Shown here: in pieces, positions 17,370 through 27,000 of the stretch | How the letters are laid out: the number at the start of each line of letters is the position of its first letter | Position numbering within the stretch: the stretch's first letter is position 1 | Source of the DNA: Bog-950 sp964615305 | Lineage (GTDB): Bacteria; Bacteroidota; Bacteroidia; Chitinophagales; LD1 | Reading direction: 5' to 3' | DNA length: 64,000 bases | Assembly (NCBI GenBank): GCA_964615305.1 | Contig: CAZTNA010000004.1 | Coordinates: 1 to 64,000, forward strand | Translations under genes and position numbers: made by a program | Notes under the pieces: model-generated | The model's input: only the letters and a program-made list of their open reading frames with translations | Databases searched by the model: none | Told to the model about the DNA's origin: nothing

Positions 17370-18068
17370 ATGCCGAAACTCTTCATAGTTCCTACACCTG
17401 TAGGAAATCTCGAAGATATTACGCTTCGGGCGCTGCGTATTTTAAAAGAGGTAGATTTAATATTGGCAGAAGACACAAGGCAAACGAAAAAATTGCTCGG
17501 TCATTTTCAGATCGAGAAACAATTAATAGCCTATCACAAATTCAACGAGTACAAAACAGTTGAATCAATTGTTCAAAAAATAAAATCAGGTAAAAGCGTA
17601 GCGTTGGTGAGTGATGGAGGAACTCCCGGCATTTCAGATCCCGGTCAAATTCTTATAGCAGCTTGTGTTGCACAGAAAGTTGATGTAGAAACTTTACCTG
17701 GTGCTACTGCATTTGTTCCTGCTCTGATAAACTCAGGTTTTGCCACCAATGAATTTGTGTTTATCGGTTTTTTGCCGCACAAAAAGGGCAGGCAAACTAA
17801 GCTCAAAGAAATTGCTTCTATTGGCAAAACAGTGCTTTTGTACGAATCTCCTTTTCGAATTTTAAAATTGCTCGAAGAGCTAAGGCAACATACCGGTGAT
17901 GGTCGCAAAATTTCATGCAGTCGAGAGATTTCAAAGATGTTTGAGGAAACTGTTCGGGGAACAGCCGATGAATTGATTCAACACTTTACCAGAAAAGAGC
18001 CTAAAGGCGAGTTTGTAGTGGTAATTGAAAGTAAGCCGGAAAAACGTAAATCTTTGGAAGCAGAGTAA
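17370..18068 (+). CDS. rsmI: 16S rRNA (cytidine-1402-2'-O)-methyltransferase
   Basis: 232 residues of the tetrapyrrole-methylase fold with the RsmI signatures LFIVPTPVGNLEDITLRALR, AEDTRQTKKLL, SDGGTPGISDPG and LPGATAFVPALI. It 2'-O-methylates C1402 in the ribosomal P site using SAM. It is slightly shorter than the E. coli protein, lacking a long C-terminal tail. It is downstream of purS and convergent with a CDF transporter gene 4 bases away. Confidence 0.95.
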   Translation: MPKLFIVPTPVGNLEDITLRALRILKEVDLILAEDTRQTKKLLGHFQIEKQLIAYHKFNEYKTVESIVQKIKSGKSVALVSDGGTPGISDPGQILIAACVAQKVDVETLPGATAFVPALINSGFATNEFVFIGFLPHKKGRQTKLKEIASIGKTVLLYESPFRILKLLEELRQHTGDGRKISCSREISKMFEETVRGTADELIQHFTRKEPKGEFVVVIESKPEKRKSLEAE

Positions 18069-18072
18069 CTGC

Positions 18073-18726
18073 CTATCTTCGCAACTCCAGTACTTCTGAC
18101 CAGCTTTTTCTTATCAAGTCAACACTCCATTTTAATATGACCAGTGCACCGAGTAGTGCAAGCGTTGAGTCTAGTATTTTTAACTCCAAATATTTTACAG
18201 CTAACAATGAAATGATAGCAAACACACTAAGCACTACATCACTTATCACATGTAAGTAGGCAGCACGTAAGTTAACATCCGCAGTTTCTTCTTCGCGGTG
18301 TAGTAAGAATGCGCTTACTCCGTTTACAATTACAGCAATTACGGCAACTACCAGTGCTTCTATACTCACATCTATTTTTTTTTCTTCGAAAAGAGCAGAT
18401 GCCGATTCGTAAATCATACTACATGTAATAAGAAGCATAATAACCGCACCGGCAAAACCACTCAGTGATATCACTTTGTGTTGTTGGGTATGTGTAATAT
18501 TACTGCGTTTTTGTTTGATGTAAAAATATGCGCTCCAGGCAAGCAGCAATACAAGCACATGACTAAGCATGTGCCAACCATCCATCATAAGTGTTTTTGA
18601 GTTGGTGGCATAACCAAAGTAAAGCTCAAGAATCATGGTGCAAAAAGAAATAAGCACTACTATGCGCGTGCTGCGCTCATTTGCATGTATATGATAGTGC
18701 GAGTGGTCGTGATGGTGGTGGCTCAT
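18073..18726 (-). CDS. Cation diffusion facilitator (CDF) family transporter, short form
   Basis: 217 residues with six predicted membrane segments and a His-rich N-terminus (MSHHHHDHSHYHIHANE). The metal-binding pair is HxxxH in the second segment (DGWHMLSHVL) and HxxxD in the fifth (YLHVISDVV); the first differs from the HxxxD typical of zinc CDF proteins. The usual cytoplasmic C-terminal domain is absent, with only a short tail after the last helix. It probably exports Zn, Co or Ni from the cytosol; the metal is uncertain. Confidence 0.87.
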   Translation of the reverse strand: MSHHHHDHSHYHIHANERSTRIVVLISFCTMILELYFGYATNSKTLMMDGWHMLSHVLVLLLAWSAYFYIKQKRSNITHTQQHKVISLSGFAGAVIMLLITCSMIYESASALFEEKKIDVSIEALVVAVIAVIVNGVSAFLLHREEETADVNLRAAYLHVISDVVLSVFAIISLLAVKYLELKILDSTLALLGALVILKWSVDLIRKSWSEVLELRR

Positions 18727-18748
18727 AGAAATTGTATAAAACTCATTA

Positions 18749-19723
18749 CTACTTATGTAACGGCCTTCGTTTAATCATTCCGCCATGTGTGTCTTTTACA
18801 CTTGCCATTACAACAAAAGCGTTCGGGTCAATAGCATTTACTTCTGTTTTTAAATCAGAAATTTCTAACCGAGTTATTACAGTAAACAGAATTTCCGTGT
18901 CTTCGTTAAGCTCTCCTTGTTTTCCGAAACCTCGTTTGCCGGTATATACAGTTACACCTCTTCGCATATTTTGAATAATGGCCTGTTTTATTTCATCGCT
19001 CTTTCGCGATATAATGGTAACACCGGTGTATTCTTCAATACCCTCAATAATAAAATCAATTGTTTTTGATGCAGATAGGTAAGCGAGTATGGAATATAAC
19101 GCTGCTTCCAGCCCTAACACAAATGCAGCCATACTAAAAATTAGAATGTTGATGATGAGAATAAAATCTCCGATAGTGAGCCCGGTGTTTTTACTTACAT
19201 ACAGTGCCAGAATTTCAGTGCCATCTAACACTGCACCTCCTCGCATAGCCAAACCTATTCCAGCCCCCAAAAAAAATCCACCAAACACGGCCACCAAAAG
19301 CTTATCGCTGGTAACTACCGGATAATGAACCACAGCAATACATAGCGCAAGCAGTGCAATTGCCCCTGTAGCTTTATATGCCAACTGTTTCCCAAACTGT
19401 TGGTAGGCCATAATCATAAACGGAAAGTTAATGACAACTAACAGCACGGAGAGATGCCAGCCGCTCACTTCAGCTACCAACAACGATATACCCGTTACTC
19501 CCCCGTCAATAAAGCCATTGGGTAATAAAAAGCCCTCTAAACCAAAACCGGCACTTAGCACACCAATCAGCATCATTACAAACCCTCGTAATTCACTTTT
19601 TAGAAAAACCTTAGTACGATAAAGCATTTTAGCTTTATGAAAACTACCCTTTCGAATAGGGGTAATAGCCCCTTCGCCTGTGTGTATCCATTTGTTTAGA
19701 ATCTGTTGTAATATACTATTCAT
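18749..19723 (-). CDS. YitT family membrane protein
   Basis: 324 residues: an N-terminal soluble extension (about 1-40), five to six membrane segments of the YitT_membrane domain (GFGLEGFLLPNGFIDGGVTG, then FFLGAGIGLAMRGGAVLDGTE) and the C-terminal DUF2179 ligand-like domain (RRGVTVYTGKRGF). Function of the family is not established. It is 22 bases upstream of the CDF gene on the same strand, so co-transcription is likely. Confidence 0.88.
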   Translation of the reverse strand: MNSILQQILNKWIHTGEGAITPIRKGSFHKAKMLYRTKVFLKSELRGFVMMLIGVLSAGFGLEGFLLPNGFIDGGVTGISLLVAEVSGWHLSVLLVVINFPFMIMAYQQFGKQLAYKATGAIALLALCIAVVHYPVVTSDKLLVAVFGGFFLGAGIGLAMRGGAVLDGTEILALYVSKNTGLTIGDFILIINILIFSMAAFVLGLEAALYSILAYLSASKTIDFIIEGIEEYTGVTIISRKSDEIKQAIIQNMRRGVTVYTGKRGFGKQGELNEDTEILFTVITRLEISDLKTEVNAIDPNAFVVMASVKDTHGGMIKRRPLHK

Positions 19724-19798
19724 GAAGTTCGCAAAATAGTATTTTCAATTAACGCTCTTCGATTATTTATCATATTCACAACTATAAAAAAATGAGTT

Positions 19799-21235
19799 AT
19801 GAAGAAAGCTTTAACCGCAGTTTGCATTTGCTTGTTACTATTTACTTTTCTAAATGCTCAGTTTACAGTAAGTAGAACATTTATAAGAAGTTTCACCAAA
19901 GCCCAGTTAGATTCTACTCTCAACGCTAACGGAATTCCGGCTGCGTTGGTAGGTACAGCGTACGATATTGACGTGTATAAACTGATTTACAATACGGTCA
20001 ACTACGACAGCACTCCCATAACCGCTTCAGGGCTTTTTATTGTACCTAAAAATTCTGCATGCAAACATCCACTCATGAGTTATGCTCACGGCAGCATGAG
20101 CAGTAAAGAAGATGCCCCTTCTAGATTTAGCGGAATAGAACCTATCGTGAGCGCCATTACAGCCTCTAATGGTATAGTAGCCGTTGCGCCCGATTATCTT
20201 GGCTTAGGCGATGGACCGGGTCTTCATCGATATCAACATGCCGCCACAGAAGCAACCGCTACTATTGATCTGATTCGTGCAGCACGCGAAAACTGCGACT
20301 CTTTAGGGCTGCAACTTAACGGGCAAATTTTCCTTACGGGGTATTCACAGGGAGGGCACGCGGCTATGGCAACACACAAAATGATTCAGGAAAAAATTGA
20401 TAATGAAATGCACGTTACCGCTAGTGTGCCTATGAGCGGTGCATACGATATGAGCGGAGTAATGGTAGATGTAATGTTGAGTGATAGTGTTTACCCTTCA
20501 CCATCTTATTTGGCTTTTCTTGTGTATAGTTGGAACCAGATGTATAACTTGTACGATACACTTTCCAAGCCGTTGCTTTATCCTTACGATTCATTGATGC
20601 CTATATGGTTCGATGGAACACACGGCCTTGGTTGGATAGACGGACAAATGCCCGGTGTCCCCAAACATATTTTTAAGCCAGATTCCGTAGCAGCTTTCCA
20701 AGCAGACACAAACCATCCGTTCAGATTAGCACTCAAAGAAAATGACGTAACCAACTGGGTACCCACCTCGCCTGTAAGAATGCTTTTCTGCCGTGCAGAT
20801 TCTTATGTGCCTTGGCAAAATGCTTTGGTGTGTTACAATAAAATGAAAGCACTTGGCTGCACAGTTTGCGATACCTTCAATATCAACGAAAATCTCGAAC
20901 ATCAGGCTTGTGCCCAGTTCGCCATATTCAACATGAAATCTTATTTTGATGGATTTAAGAATATTGATTGCAGCAGCGGAGTAAGTGATGAACAATTCGA
21001 TAGAGTAAGAATCTTTCCGAATCCCGCTGCTGATTATGTTACTGTATCGAGTAAAGGTAATGTCATAGAAAGAGTAGAGTTGGCAAATGCGTTAGGTGAA
21101 ATAGTGCGGAGCCAAAATGTGTTCAGCAATTTAGAAATAAACATAGATGTATCGTTACTTTCACCGGCAGTGTATTCCGTCCGATTAATAACTGCGGATA
21201 AAAAAGTAATGGTAAAACGTTTAGTAAAGCAATAA
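19799..21235 (+). CDS. Exported alpha/beta hydrolase (secretory lipase-like) with T9SS type A sorting domain
   Basis: 478 residues with signal peptide MKKALTAVCICLLLFTFLNAQ. The catalytic domain resembles fungal/bacterial secretory lipases: SYAHGSMS near the oxyanion hole, the nucleophile elbow GYSQGGHA (Ser about 183), FCRADSYVPW as likely Asp and NENLEHQAC as likely His. From about 400 a T9SS type A domain begins (VRIFPNPAADYVTV) and ends in MVKRLVKQ. It should be released or anchored at the cell surface. Substrate is unknown. Confidence 0.88.
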   Translation: MKKALTAVCICLLLFTFLNAQFTVSRTFIRSFTKAQLDSTLNANGIPAALVGTAYDIDVYKLIYNTVNYDSTPITASGLFIVPKNSACKHPLMSYAHGSMSSKEDAPSRFSGIEPIVSAITASNGIVAVAPDYLGLGDGPGLHRYQHAATEATATIDLIRAARENCDSLGLQLNGQIFLTGYSQGGHAAMATHKMIQEKIDNEMHVTASVPMSGAYDMSGVMVDVMLSDSVYPSPSYLAFLVYSWNQMYNLYDTLSKPLLYPYDSLMPIWFDGTHGLGWIDGQMPGVPKHIFKPDSVAAFQADTNHPFRLALKENDVTNWVPTSPVRMLFCRADSYVPWQNALVCYNKMKALGCTVCDTFNINENLEHQACAQFAIFNMKSYFDGFKNIDCSSGVSDEQFDRVRIFPNPAADYVTVSSKGNVIERVELANALGEIVRSQNVFSNLEINIDVSLLSPAVYSVRLITADKKVMVKRLVKQ

Positions 21236-21242
21236 ACTGCGC

Positions 21243-21272
21243 TTGGTTTTTAGTACCGGAAATTTATGTTTG
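21243..21272 (+). promoter_or_regulatory. Promoter of tRNA-Lys
   Basis: TTG at 21243-21245, 19 bases, then TATGTTTG at 21265-21272, a full -7 match, 12 bases before the mature tRNA 5' end. Confidence 0.6.
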
Positions 21273-21284
21273 CGCCCCGTTCCT

Positions 21285-21357
21285 GATTCTGTAGCTCAGC
21301 TGGTAGAGCAAATGACTCTTAATCATTGGGTCGTGGGTTCGATCCCCACCGGAATCA
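21285..21357 (+). tRNA. tRNA-Lys (anticodon CTT)
   Basis: A 73-base cloverleaf. The acceptor strands GATTCTG and CGGAATC pair (one G-U), the D arm is GCTC/GAGC, the anticodon arm AATGA/TCATT holds loop CTCTTAA giving anticodon CTT, and the T arm GTGGG/CCCAC closes TTCGATC. Discriminator A; CCA is not encoded. It is followed by a terminator. Confidence 0.95.
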
Positions 21358-21358
21358 C

Positions 21359-21386
21359 AATCCCCGGATACTATTCGGGGATTTTT
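21359..21386 (+). terminator. Terminator after tRNA-Lys
   Basis: AATCCCCG and CGGGGATT form an 8-bp stem around a 9-base loop, followed by further T residues. It ends 15 bases before the tgt ATG. Confidence 0.8.
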
Positions 21387-21400
21387 CATTTTAGCCCCGC

Positions 21401-22531
21401 ATGCAATTTCAGTTAAAAGTTACAGATACACTTACCAAAGCCAGAGCTGGTGTAGTTACCACTGGCCACGGCAAAATCGAAACTCCCATTTTTATGCCCG
21501 TAGGTACACTCGGTGCTGTAAAAGCAGTTCACATGCAAGAACTGGAACGCGATGTAGAGGCACAAATTATTTTAGGCAACACATACCATTTGTATCTGCG
21601 CCCCGGTACAGATGTTATAGAAAAAGCGGGTGGCTTGCATAAGTTCAATAACTGGCACAAACCTATACTTACTGATAGTGGGGGGTTTCAGGTGCACTCA
21701 CTATCAGATATACGCAAAATCAAAGAAGAAGGAGTGGAGTTTCGAAGTCACATTGACGGATCTAAACATTTTTTTTCTCCGGAGAGCGTAATGGACATTC
21801 AGCGTAAAATAGGAGCTGATATAATAATGGCATTTGACGAGTGTACCCCATATCCTTGCGAATATGAGTACGCTAAAAAGTCTATGCACCTGACTCATCG
21901 TTGGCTCCAACGTTGCATTCAACGATTTTCTGAAACACAAAACATGTATGGCTACGAGCAAACCCTTTTTCCCATTGTGCAGGGCAGTGTGTTTAAAGAT
22001 CTTCGAAAGCAGAGCGCAGAATTTATTGCCTCGATGGGTGCTGAAGGCAATGCTATTGGAGGGCTCAGTGTAGGTGAGCCGGATGAGGACATGTATGAAA
22101 TGACAGAACTTGTATGCGACATTTTACCAAAAAATAAACCGCGCTATTTAATGGGTGTGGGGACCCCCGCAAATATTTTAGAAGGTATTGCGTTGGGAAT
22201 AGACATGTTTGATTGTGTAATGCCCACCAGAAATGCTCGCAACGGAATGTTATTTACACGCCAAGGTATTATCAATATCAAAAACGAAAAGTGGAAAGAC
22301 GATTTTTCGCCTATTGATGCCGAAAGCAATTGTGCGCTTATGAGAAATCACAGCAAAGCATTTCTTCGTCACTTGGTACACACCGGAGAAATGTTAGGGG
22401 CACAAATTTCTTCCATTAACAATTTAAGCACTTACCTGTGGTTGGTAAAAGAAGCTCGCCAACATATAATAGATGGCAGCTTTGCTTCGTGGAAAAAAGA
22501 AATGGTGATTAAATTGATGCAACGCTTGTAA
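21401..22531 (+). CDS. tgt: tRNA-guanine (queuine) transglycosylase
   Basis: 376 residues; exchanges G34 for the queuosine precursor in tRNAs with GUN anticodons. Signatures are FMPVGTLGAVKAV, GNTYHLYLRPG, the nucleophile region LTDSGGFQVHSL, GGLSVGEP, and MPTRNARNGMLFT. The Cys/His zinc site near the C-terminus appears altered: the usual CxCxxC is replaced by SNCALMRNHSKAFLRHLVHT, where only one Cys is seen. The neighbouring tRNA-Lys is not a substrate. A LptF/G permease follows 12 bases later. Confidence 0.93.
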   Translation: MQFQLKVTDTLTKARAGVVTTGHGKIETPIFMPVGTLGAVKAVHMQELERDVEAQIILGNTYHLYLRPGTDVIEKAGGLHKFNNWHKPILTDSGGFQVHSLSDIRKIKEEGVEFRSHIDGSKHFFSPESVMDIQRKIGADIIMAFDECTPYPCEYEYAKKSMHLTHRWLQRCIQRFSETQNMYGYEQTLFPIVQGSVFKDLRKQSAEFIASMGAEGNAIGGLSVGEPDEDMYEMTELVCDILPKNKPRYLMGVGTPANILEGIALGIDMFDCVMPTRNARNGMLFTRQGIINIKNEKWKDDFSPIDAESNCALMRNHSKAFLRHLVHTGEMLGAQISSINNLSTYLWLVKEARQHIIDGSFASWKKEMVIKLMQRL

Positions 22532-22543
22532 GTATTTTTATAA

Positions 22544-23620
22544 ATGAAAAAACTCGATTGGTACATACTTCGCAAGTTCCTCGGCACATTCGTGTTTATT
22601 ATGGCGTTGCTACTGGGGGTTACTGTAGTTATAGACCTCAGCGAAAAAATTGATGCCTTTGTAGACAATCACGTAACAGCAAGCATTGCCATACGAGAGT
22701 ACTTCATTTTTTTTATACCTTACATTACTTCACTTATTGGCCCCTTCTTTGTTTTAGTAGCGGTTATCTTCTTCACATCACAACTGGCCGAACGCTCAGA
22801 AATAGTTGCCATTTTAAATAGCGGAACTAGTTTTTACCGAATGCTTCGAGGGTACTGGGTAGGCGCTACCTTACTCGTTTTAGTTTTTTATATGGGCAAC
22901 CATTACTATGTACCATTCAGTAATAAAAAGCGAATAGAGTTTGAGCACAAATATGTTAGCCGTCCGCCCGATGGCATCAGAATTAATTTTCATCGAACAA
23001 TTGATACAGGCACTATTGTTTATTTCGAAAATTTTAAGCCAAGCGATGGCAGTGGTTTTAAATTTTCGATAGATAAATTTCAAAATGGTAAACTGGTATA
23101 TAAACTAAGATCCGAAAAAATAGACTGGGATAGCACCACCCAACGCTGGCGTGTTTACAATTACTACATAAGGCAACTGCGCGATAGCCGCGACATAATC
23201 ACAAAGGGCGAAGTGCTCGACACAATTTTTCCGTTTGTGCCTTCCGATTTTTCGTTTACTGCTCACTTAAAAGAAGAAATGACCACCCCACAGTTAAAAA
23301 ACTATATTCAAGAAATGCGAGCCGCTGGCCAACCTGATATCGAATTCTATGAAGTGGAGCTTTACAGAAGAACATCTTCTGCTTTTAGCATATACATACT
23401 CACTTTAATTGGTGTTAGTGTAGCTTCGCGAAAGGTAAGGGGTGGCTTAGGCTGGCACATAGTGTTGGGTATTGGGCTTAGCGCGCTTTACGAAATTGTG
23501 ATGAAGTTTTCAATTACTTTTTCTACCAACTCTAACCTTCCGCCTGTAATAGGCGTTTGGCTTCCCAACCTGCTTTTTGCCTTACTGGCAGTATATTTGG
23601 TTCGGAAAGCACCCAAGTAA
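22544..23620 (+). CDS. LptF/LptG family permease (YjgP/YjgQ)
   Basis: 358-residue inner-membrane protein with three N-terminal and three C-terminal membrane segments flanking a periplasmic beta-jellyroll region, as in LptF and LptG, which with LptB extract lipopolysaccharide from the inner membrane. LDWYILRKFLGTFVFIMALL at the start and GLGWHIVLGIGLSALYEIV near the end are typical. Only one such gene is present here; its partner must lie elsewhere. Confidence 0.9.
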   Translation: MKKLDWYILRKFLGTFVFIMALLLGVTVVIDLSEKIDAFVDNHVTASIAIREYFIFFIPYITSLIGPFFVLVAVIFFTSQLAERSEIVAILNSGTSFYRMLRGYWVGATLLVLVFYMGNHYYVPFSNKKRIEFEHKYVSRPPDGIRINFHRTIDTGTIVYFENFKPSDGSGFKFSIDKFQNGKLVYKLRSEKIDWDSTTQRWRVYNYYIRQLRDSRDIITKGEVLDTIFPFVPSDFSFTAHLKEEMTTPQLKNYIQEMRAAGQPDIEFYEVELYRRTSSAFSIYILTLIGVSVASRKVRGGLGWHIVLGIGLSALYEIVMKFSITFSTNSNLPPVIGVWLPNLLFALLAVYLVRKAPK

Positions 23621-24003
23621 CCACATACCTTACTGCCCCATCGTCAAATCGTCACATCATCCCTTTCTAACCTTGCTCCTGCCTCTTCCACCATGGCTTA
23701 TGTCCCGCCATCATCCGCTGCCTGAATCTTTATCCAATTCACATTCTTATTCTCCCGTTTTTTACACTTCTGTTTAAAGTTTCAAGGGCTACTAAACCTC
23801 CTGTATTAAAAAAACTTATGTATCAGGAGAGGTGCAACTCTTGTTAGAAATTGTTCATCTGTAGAACTGTACTCAATTTTTATACCTTATTTCAAACCCT
23901 TTAGCAAGCTAATTACCAATATTTAAAAAAACTAAACCGTTGAATTCTTCCTTTTTTGCGATTTACGGTTACTTTTGGCGTCCTTTTAAATCCCAGACAC
24001 ACA
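23621..24003. other. Intergenic stretch upstream of the choice-of-anchor L adhesin
   Basis: No convincing coding sequence. TACTTTTG at 23970-23977 fits the -7 element TAnnTTTG and is followed by GCGTCC, much like the rplE and rpsL promoters, but no well-spaced TTTG is seen at -33. An imperfect inverted repeat (CTCCTG and CAGGAG, about 23792-23832) is of unknown meaning. Confidence 0.4.
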
Positions 24004-27000
24004 ATGACAAAGAAATTACTCGTACTGGCGGCTCTTTTTAATTTTATTGCTATTGCCGCACATGCACAAAACATCACCACAGCAGGTGTGGCTAGCAATG
24101 CAGCTAACGCAAATACATTGGCGCAAATTCTTGCTGGCAGTGGTGTAACAGTAACCAATTCAACTCTAACGGGTGCAAACAATAGTTGTGGAACCTACGG
24201 AAGTGGAACTACACTTGGTCTAAATACCGGTATAATACTTACAACCGGCCAGGTGGCCAATGCTTTAGCTCCAAACGATGGCCCCGGTATTGGCACCGAC
24301 AATGGTACAGCCGGTGACGCTGACCTTAATAACGTATTAGGCAGCTCTTCAACACAAGATGCCGCTGTGTTGGAATTTGACGTAGTAGCCATAGGTAATA
24401 GCTTAAGTTTCAATTACGTTTTTGCGTCAGATGAATATCCGGAGTATGTGTGTTCTAACTTCAACGATGTATTTGCTTTCTTCATTACCGGACCTAACCC
24501 CGGAGGTGGTAACTATACCAGCCAAAACATTGCTTTAATTCCGGGTAGTGGTGGTTTGCCGGTGGCCATTAATACAGTAAACCCGGGCACCCCCGGATCA
24601 AGTTCTGGAGGGGGCACTTGTACTTCATTAGCTTATTCTACCTATTATAATACAAATAACACCGGCACACACGAGTATGACGGATTTACAGACGTATTCA
24701 CAGCATTTGCACAAGTTTACCCTTGCTCTACATACCACTTAAAATTAGCCATAGCAGATGTTGGTGACGGTTCTTTCGATTCAGGCGTATTTTTAGAAGG
24801 AAACTCATTCGTTTCTCAGGGAACCACAGTTACTGCATCATATCCTGCTCCGTTTAGCACCACATACGAAGGTTGCGTAAATGGAACATTTACTTTCACC
24901 TTACCGGCTGTTGCTACTTCAAACACTACAGTCAACTACACAATCACAGGTACAGCAACCAATGGAACAGACTATACTTCTATACCTGGTAGTATTCTAA
25001 TACCTACAGGTAGCCAAACCGGTACGGTAAATATCACGCCTACAAATGACGGTCTTGCAGAAGGGCAAGAAACTGTAACTGTTTCTATTTTGAATGTTTG
25101 TGATGGCACGGTGTATTCTACTGCCACCATAAATATTAATGATCAACCAACTACAGCGGCTTCTGCAAACCCTACGCCTATTTGCCCTAATGGAACTACT
25201 ACATTAAGCGTTTCAGGTACCGTTAATGGAATGACTTATTCATGGTCACCTTCAACTGGTGTAGCAAGTCCTACTTCAGCCACTACAACAGCCACTGTGT
25301 CGGCTACACAAACTTATACTGTAACACTTGGTTTAGGAACTTGTACCACTACTAATTCTGCGTTAGTAACCGTTCTTCCCAACCCTACTGTAATAGCAAC
25401 TGTTGACTCAAGTGTTATATGCAATGGAGAAACAGTTCAGCTGAACGCAAATGCGTCAGGCGGTACACCGGGTTACGGATATTCTTGGAGTGCCGGAGTA
25501 TCTAATAGCACCATTCAGAACCCAACAGCTACTCCAACATCAAACACTACCTACACAGTAACTGCAACAGATCAAACTTCTTGTACAGCTACAGGTTCAG
25601 TATCTGTAACTGTACAAAACCCTCCTGTGGTTTCAATTGGAAACAATTTAAATCTGTGCTACAATCAGGTTCCAACTACACTCTCAACTACTGGCGGTCC
25701 TTACATTTCGTACAATTGGTCAACTTCAGAAACTACTTCCACAATTTCAGTAAGCACTCCGGGAAATTACAGTGTAACTGTATATGATGGTGTTTGTTCC
25801 GCTACTTCCAACACTATCTTGCTAACCGTTTTTCAGGAAACAGAACCAACCTTGTTAGTTGATACCGGTATGTGCCCTGGCGAAACAATTATTCTCACAG
25901 CAGATCCGGGTTATACCAATGTTATATGGAACACCGGAGCTACTACTAATACTATTCCGGTAAATAGCAATGGAACTTTTTACTACTCAGCGCTTGATGT
26001 GAATGGATGCCCTACAACTTCTGATACAGTAGATGTTATTCTGGCTACACCACCTACCGTAAATGCTTCTACCAGCCCCGATACTATATGTGCAGGCGGC
26101 ACAGCATTACTTACATGTGGAGCAGCATCCGGGTTGACTTATTTATGGATGCCCGGTGGACAAATCACTTGTGATATTTCGGTAACTGTACCTGGTCTTT
26201 ACATTGTTCAGGTAACAGATGCTTTCTGCTCTACACTTGACTCTGTTACCGTTTACCAATATGCACATGCTCCCGTATTATTAAATAATGATACTAGCGT
26301 TTGCATCGGTGAGTCTGTAACCATCGGCCCAGACGGAGGCCCTTACGTTAGCTATACTTGGAGCACAGGTGAAAACACACCAACCATTACAACTAATGTG
26401 CCGGGCAATTATACGGTTACCGTTAATGATGGTAACTGTAATTATGTTTCTGACGTGTTTGTTCTATCAAACTTCTCAGTAACCAATGGCTTGGCGCTGA
26501 GTGACACTATACTATGTATAGGGCAGTCGTTTACAATAACTGCAAGCCCGGCAGGTATGTCTAATTTCTTATGGAGCGATGGCTCCACAAGTTCGAGTGT
26601 TACAATTAACTCAGATGGTTCTTACTCATTTACTGCAGTAGATGCAAACGGCTGTCCGGTAACATCAGACACTGCGGATGTTTCGTTTGTTACACCTCCT
26701 ATCATTGATGCACAGGCAAGTCCTGATACAATTTGCTTAGGTGGTTCTTCGCAACTAAACTCAGGTGCAGGTGCGGGGTACTATTATGAGTGGAGTAATG
26801 GAACTACTACAGATACAATCACAGTAAACTCTCCCGGACAGTATATTGTTACTGTTACCGCAGGAGCTTGTACAAGCGTTGATACAGTTAATGTTTTCCA
26901 ATACCCTCATGCTCCTGTAGAACTTACATACGACCAATCTTTATGTGTTGGTGACTCTGTTGTGTTAATACCAAGTGATGCACCATACTTAACATATGTG

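Noticed and set aside
21285..22531. Functional link between tRNA-Lys and tgt
   Set aside because: Tgt acts on GUN anticodons; CTT is not a substrate, and a terminator separates the two.
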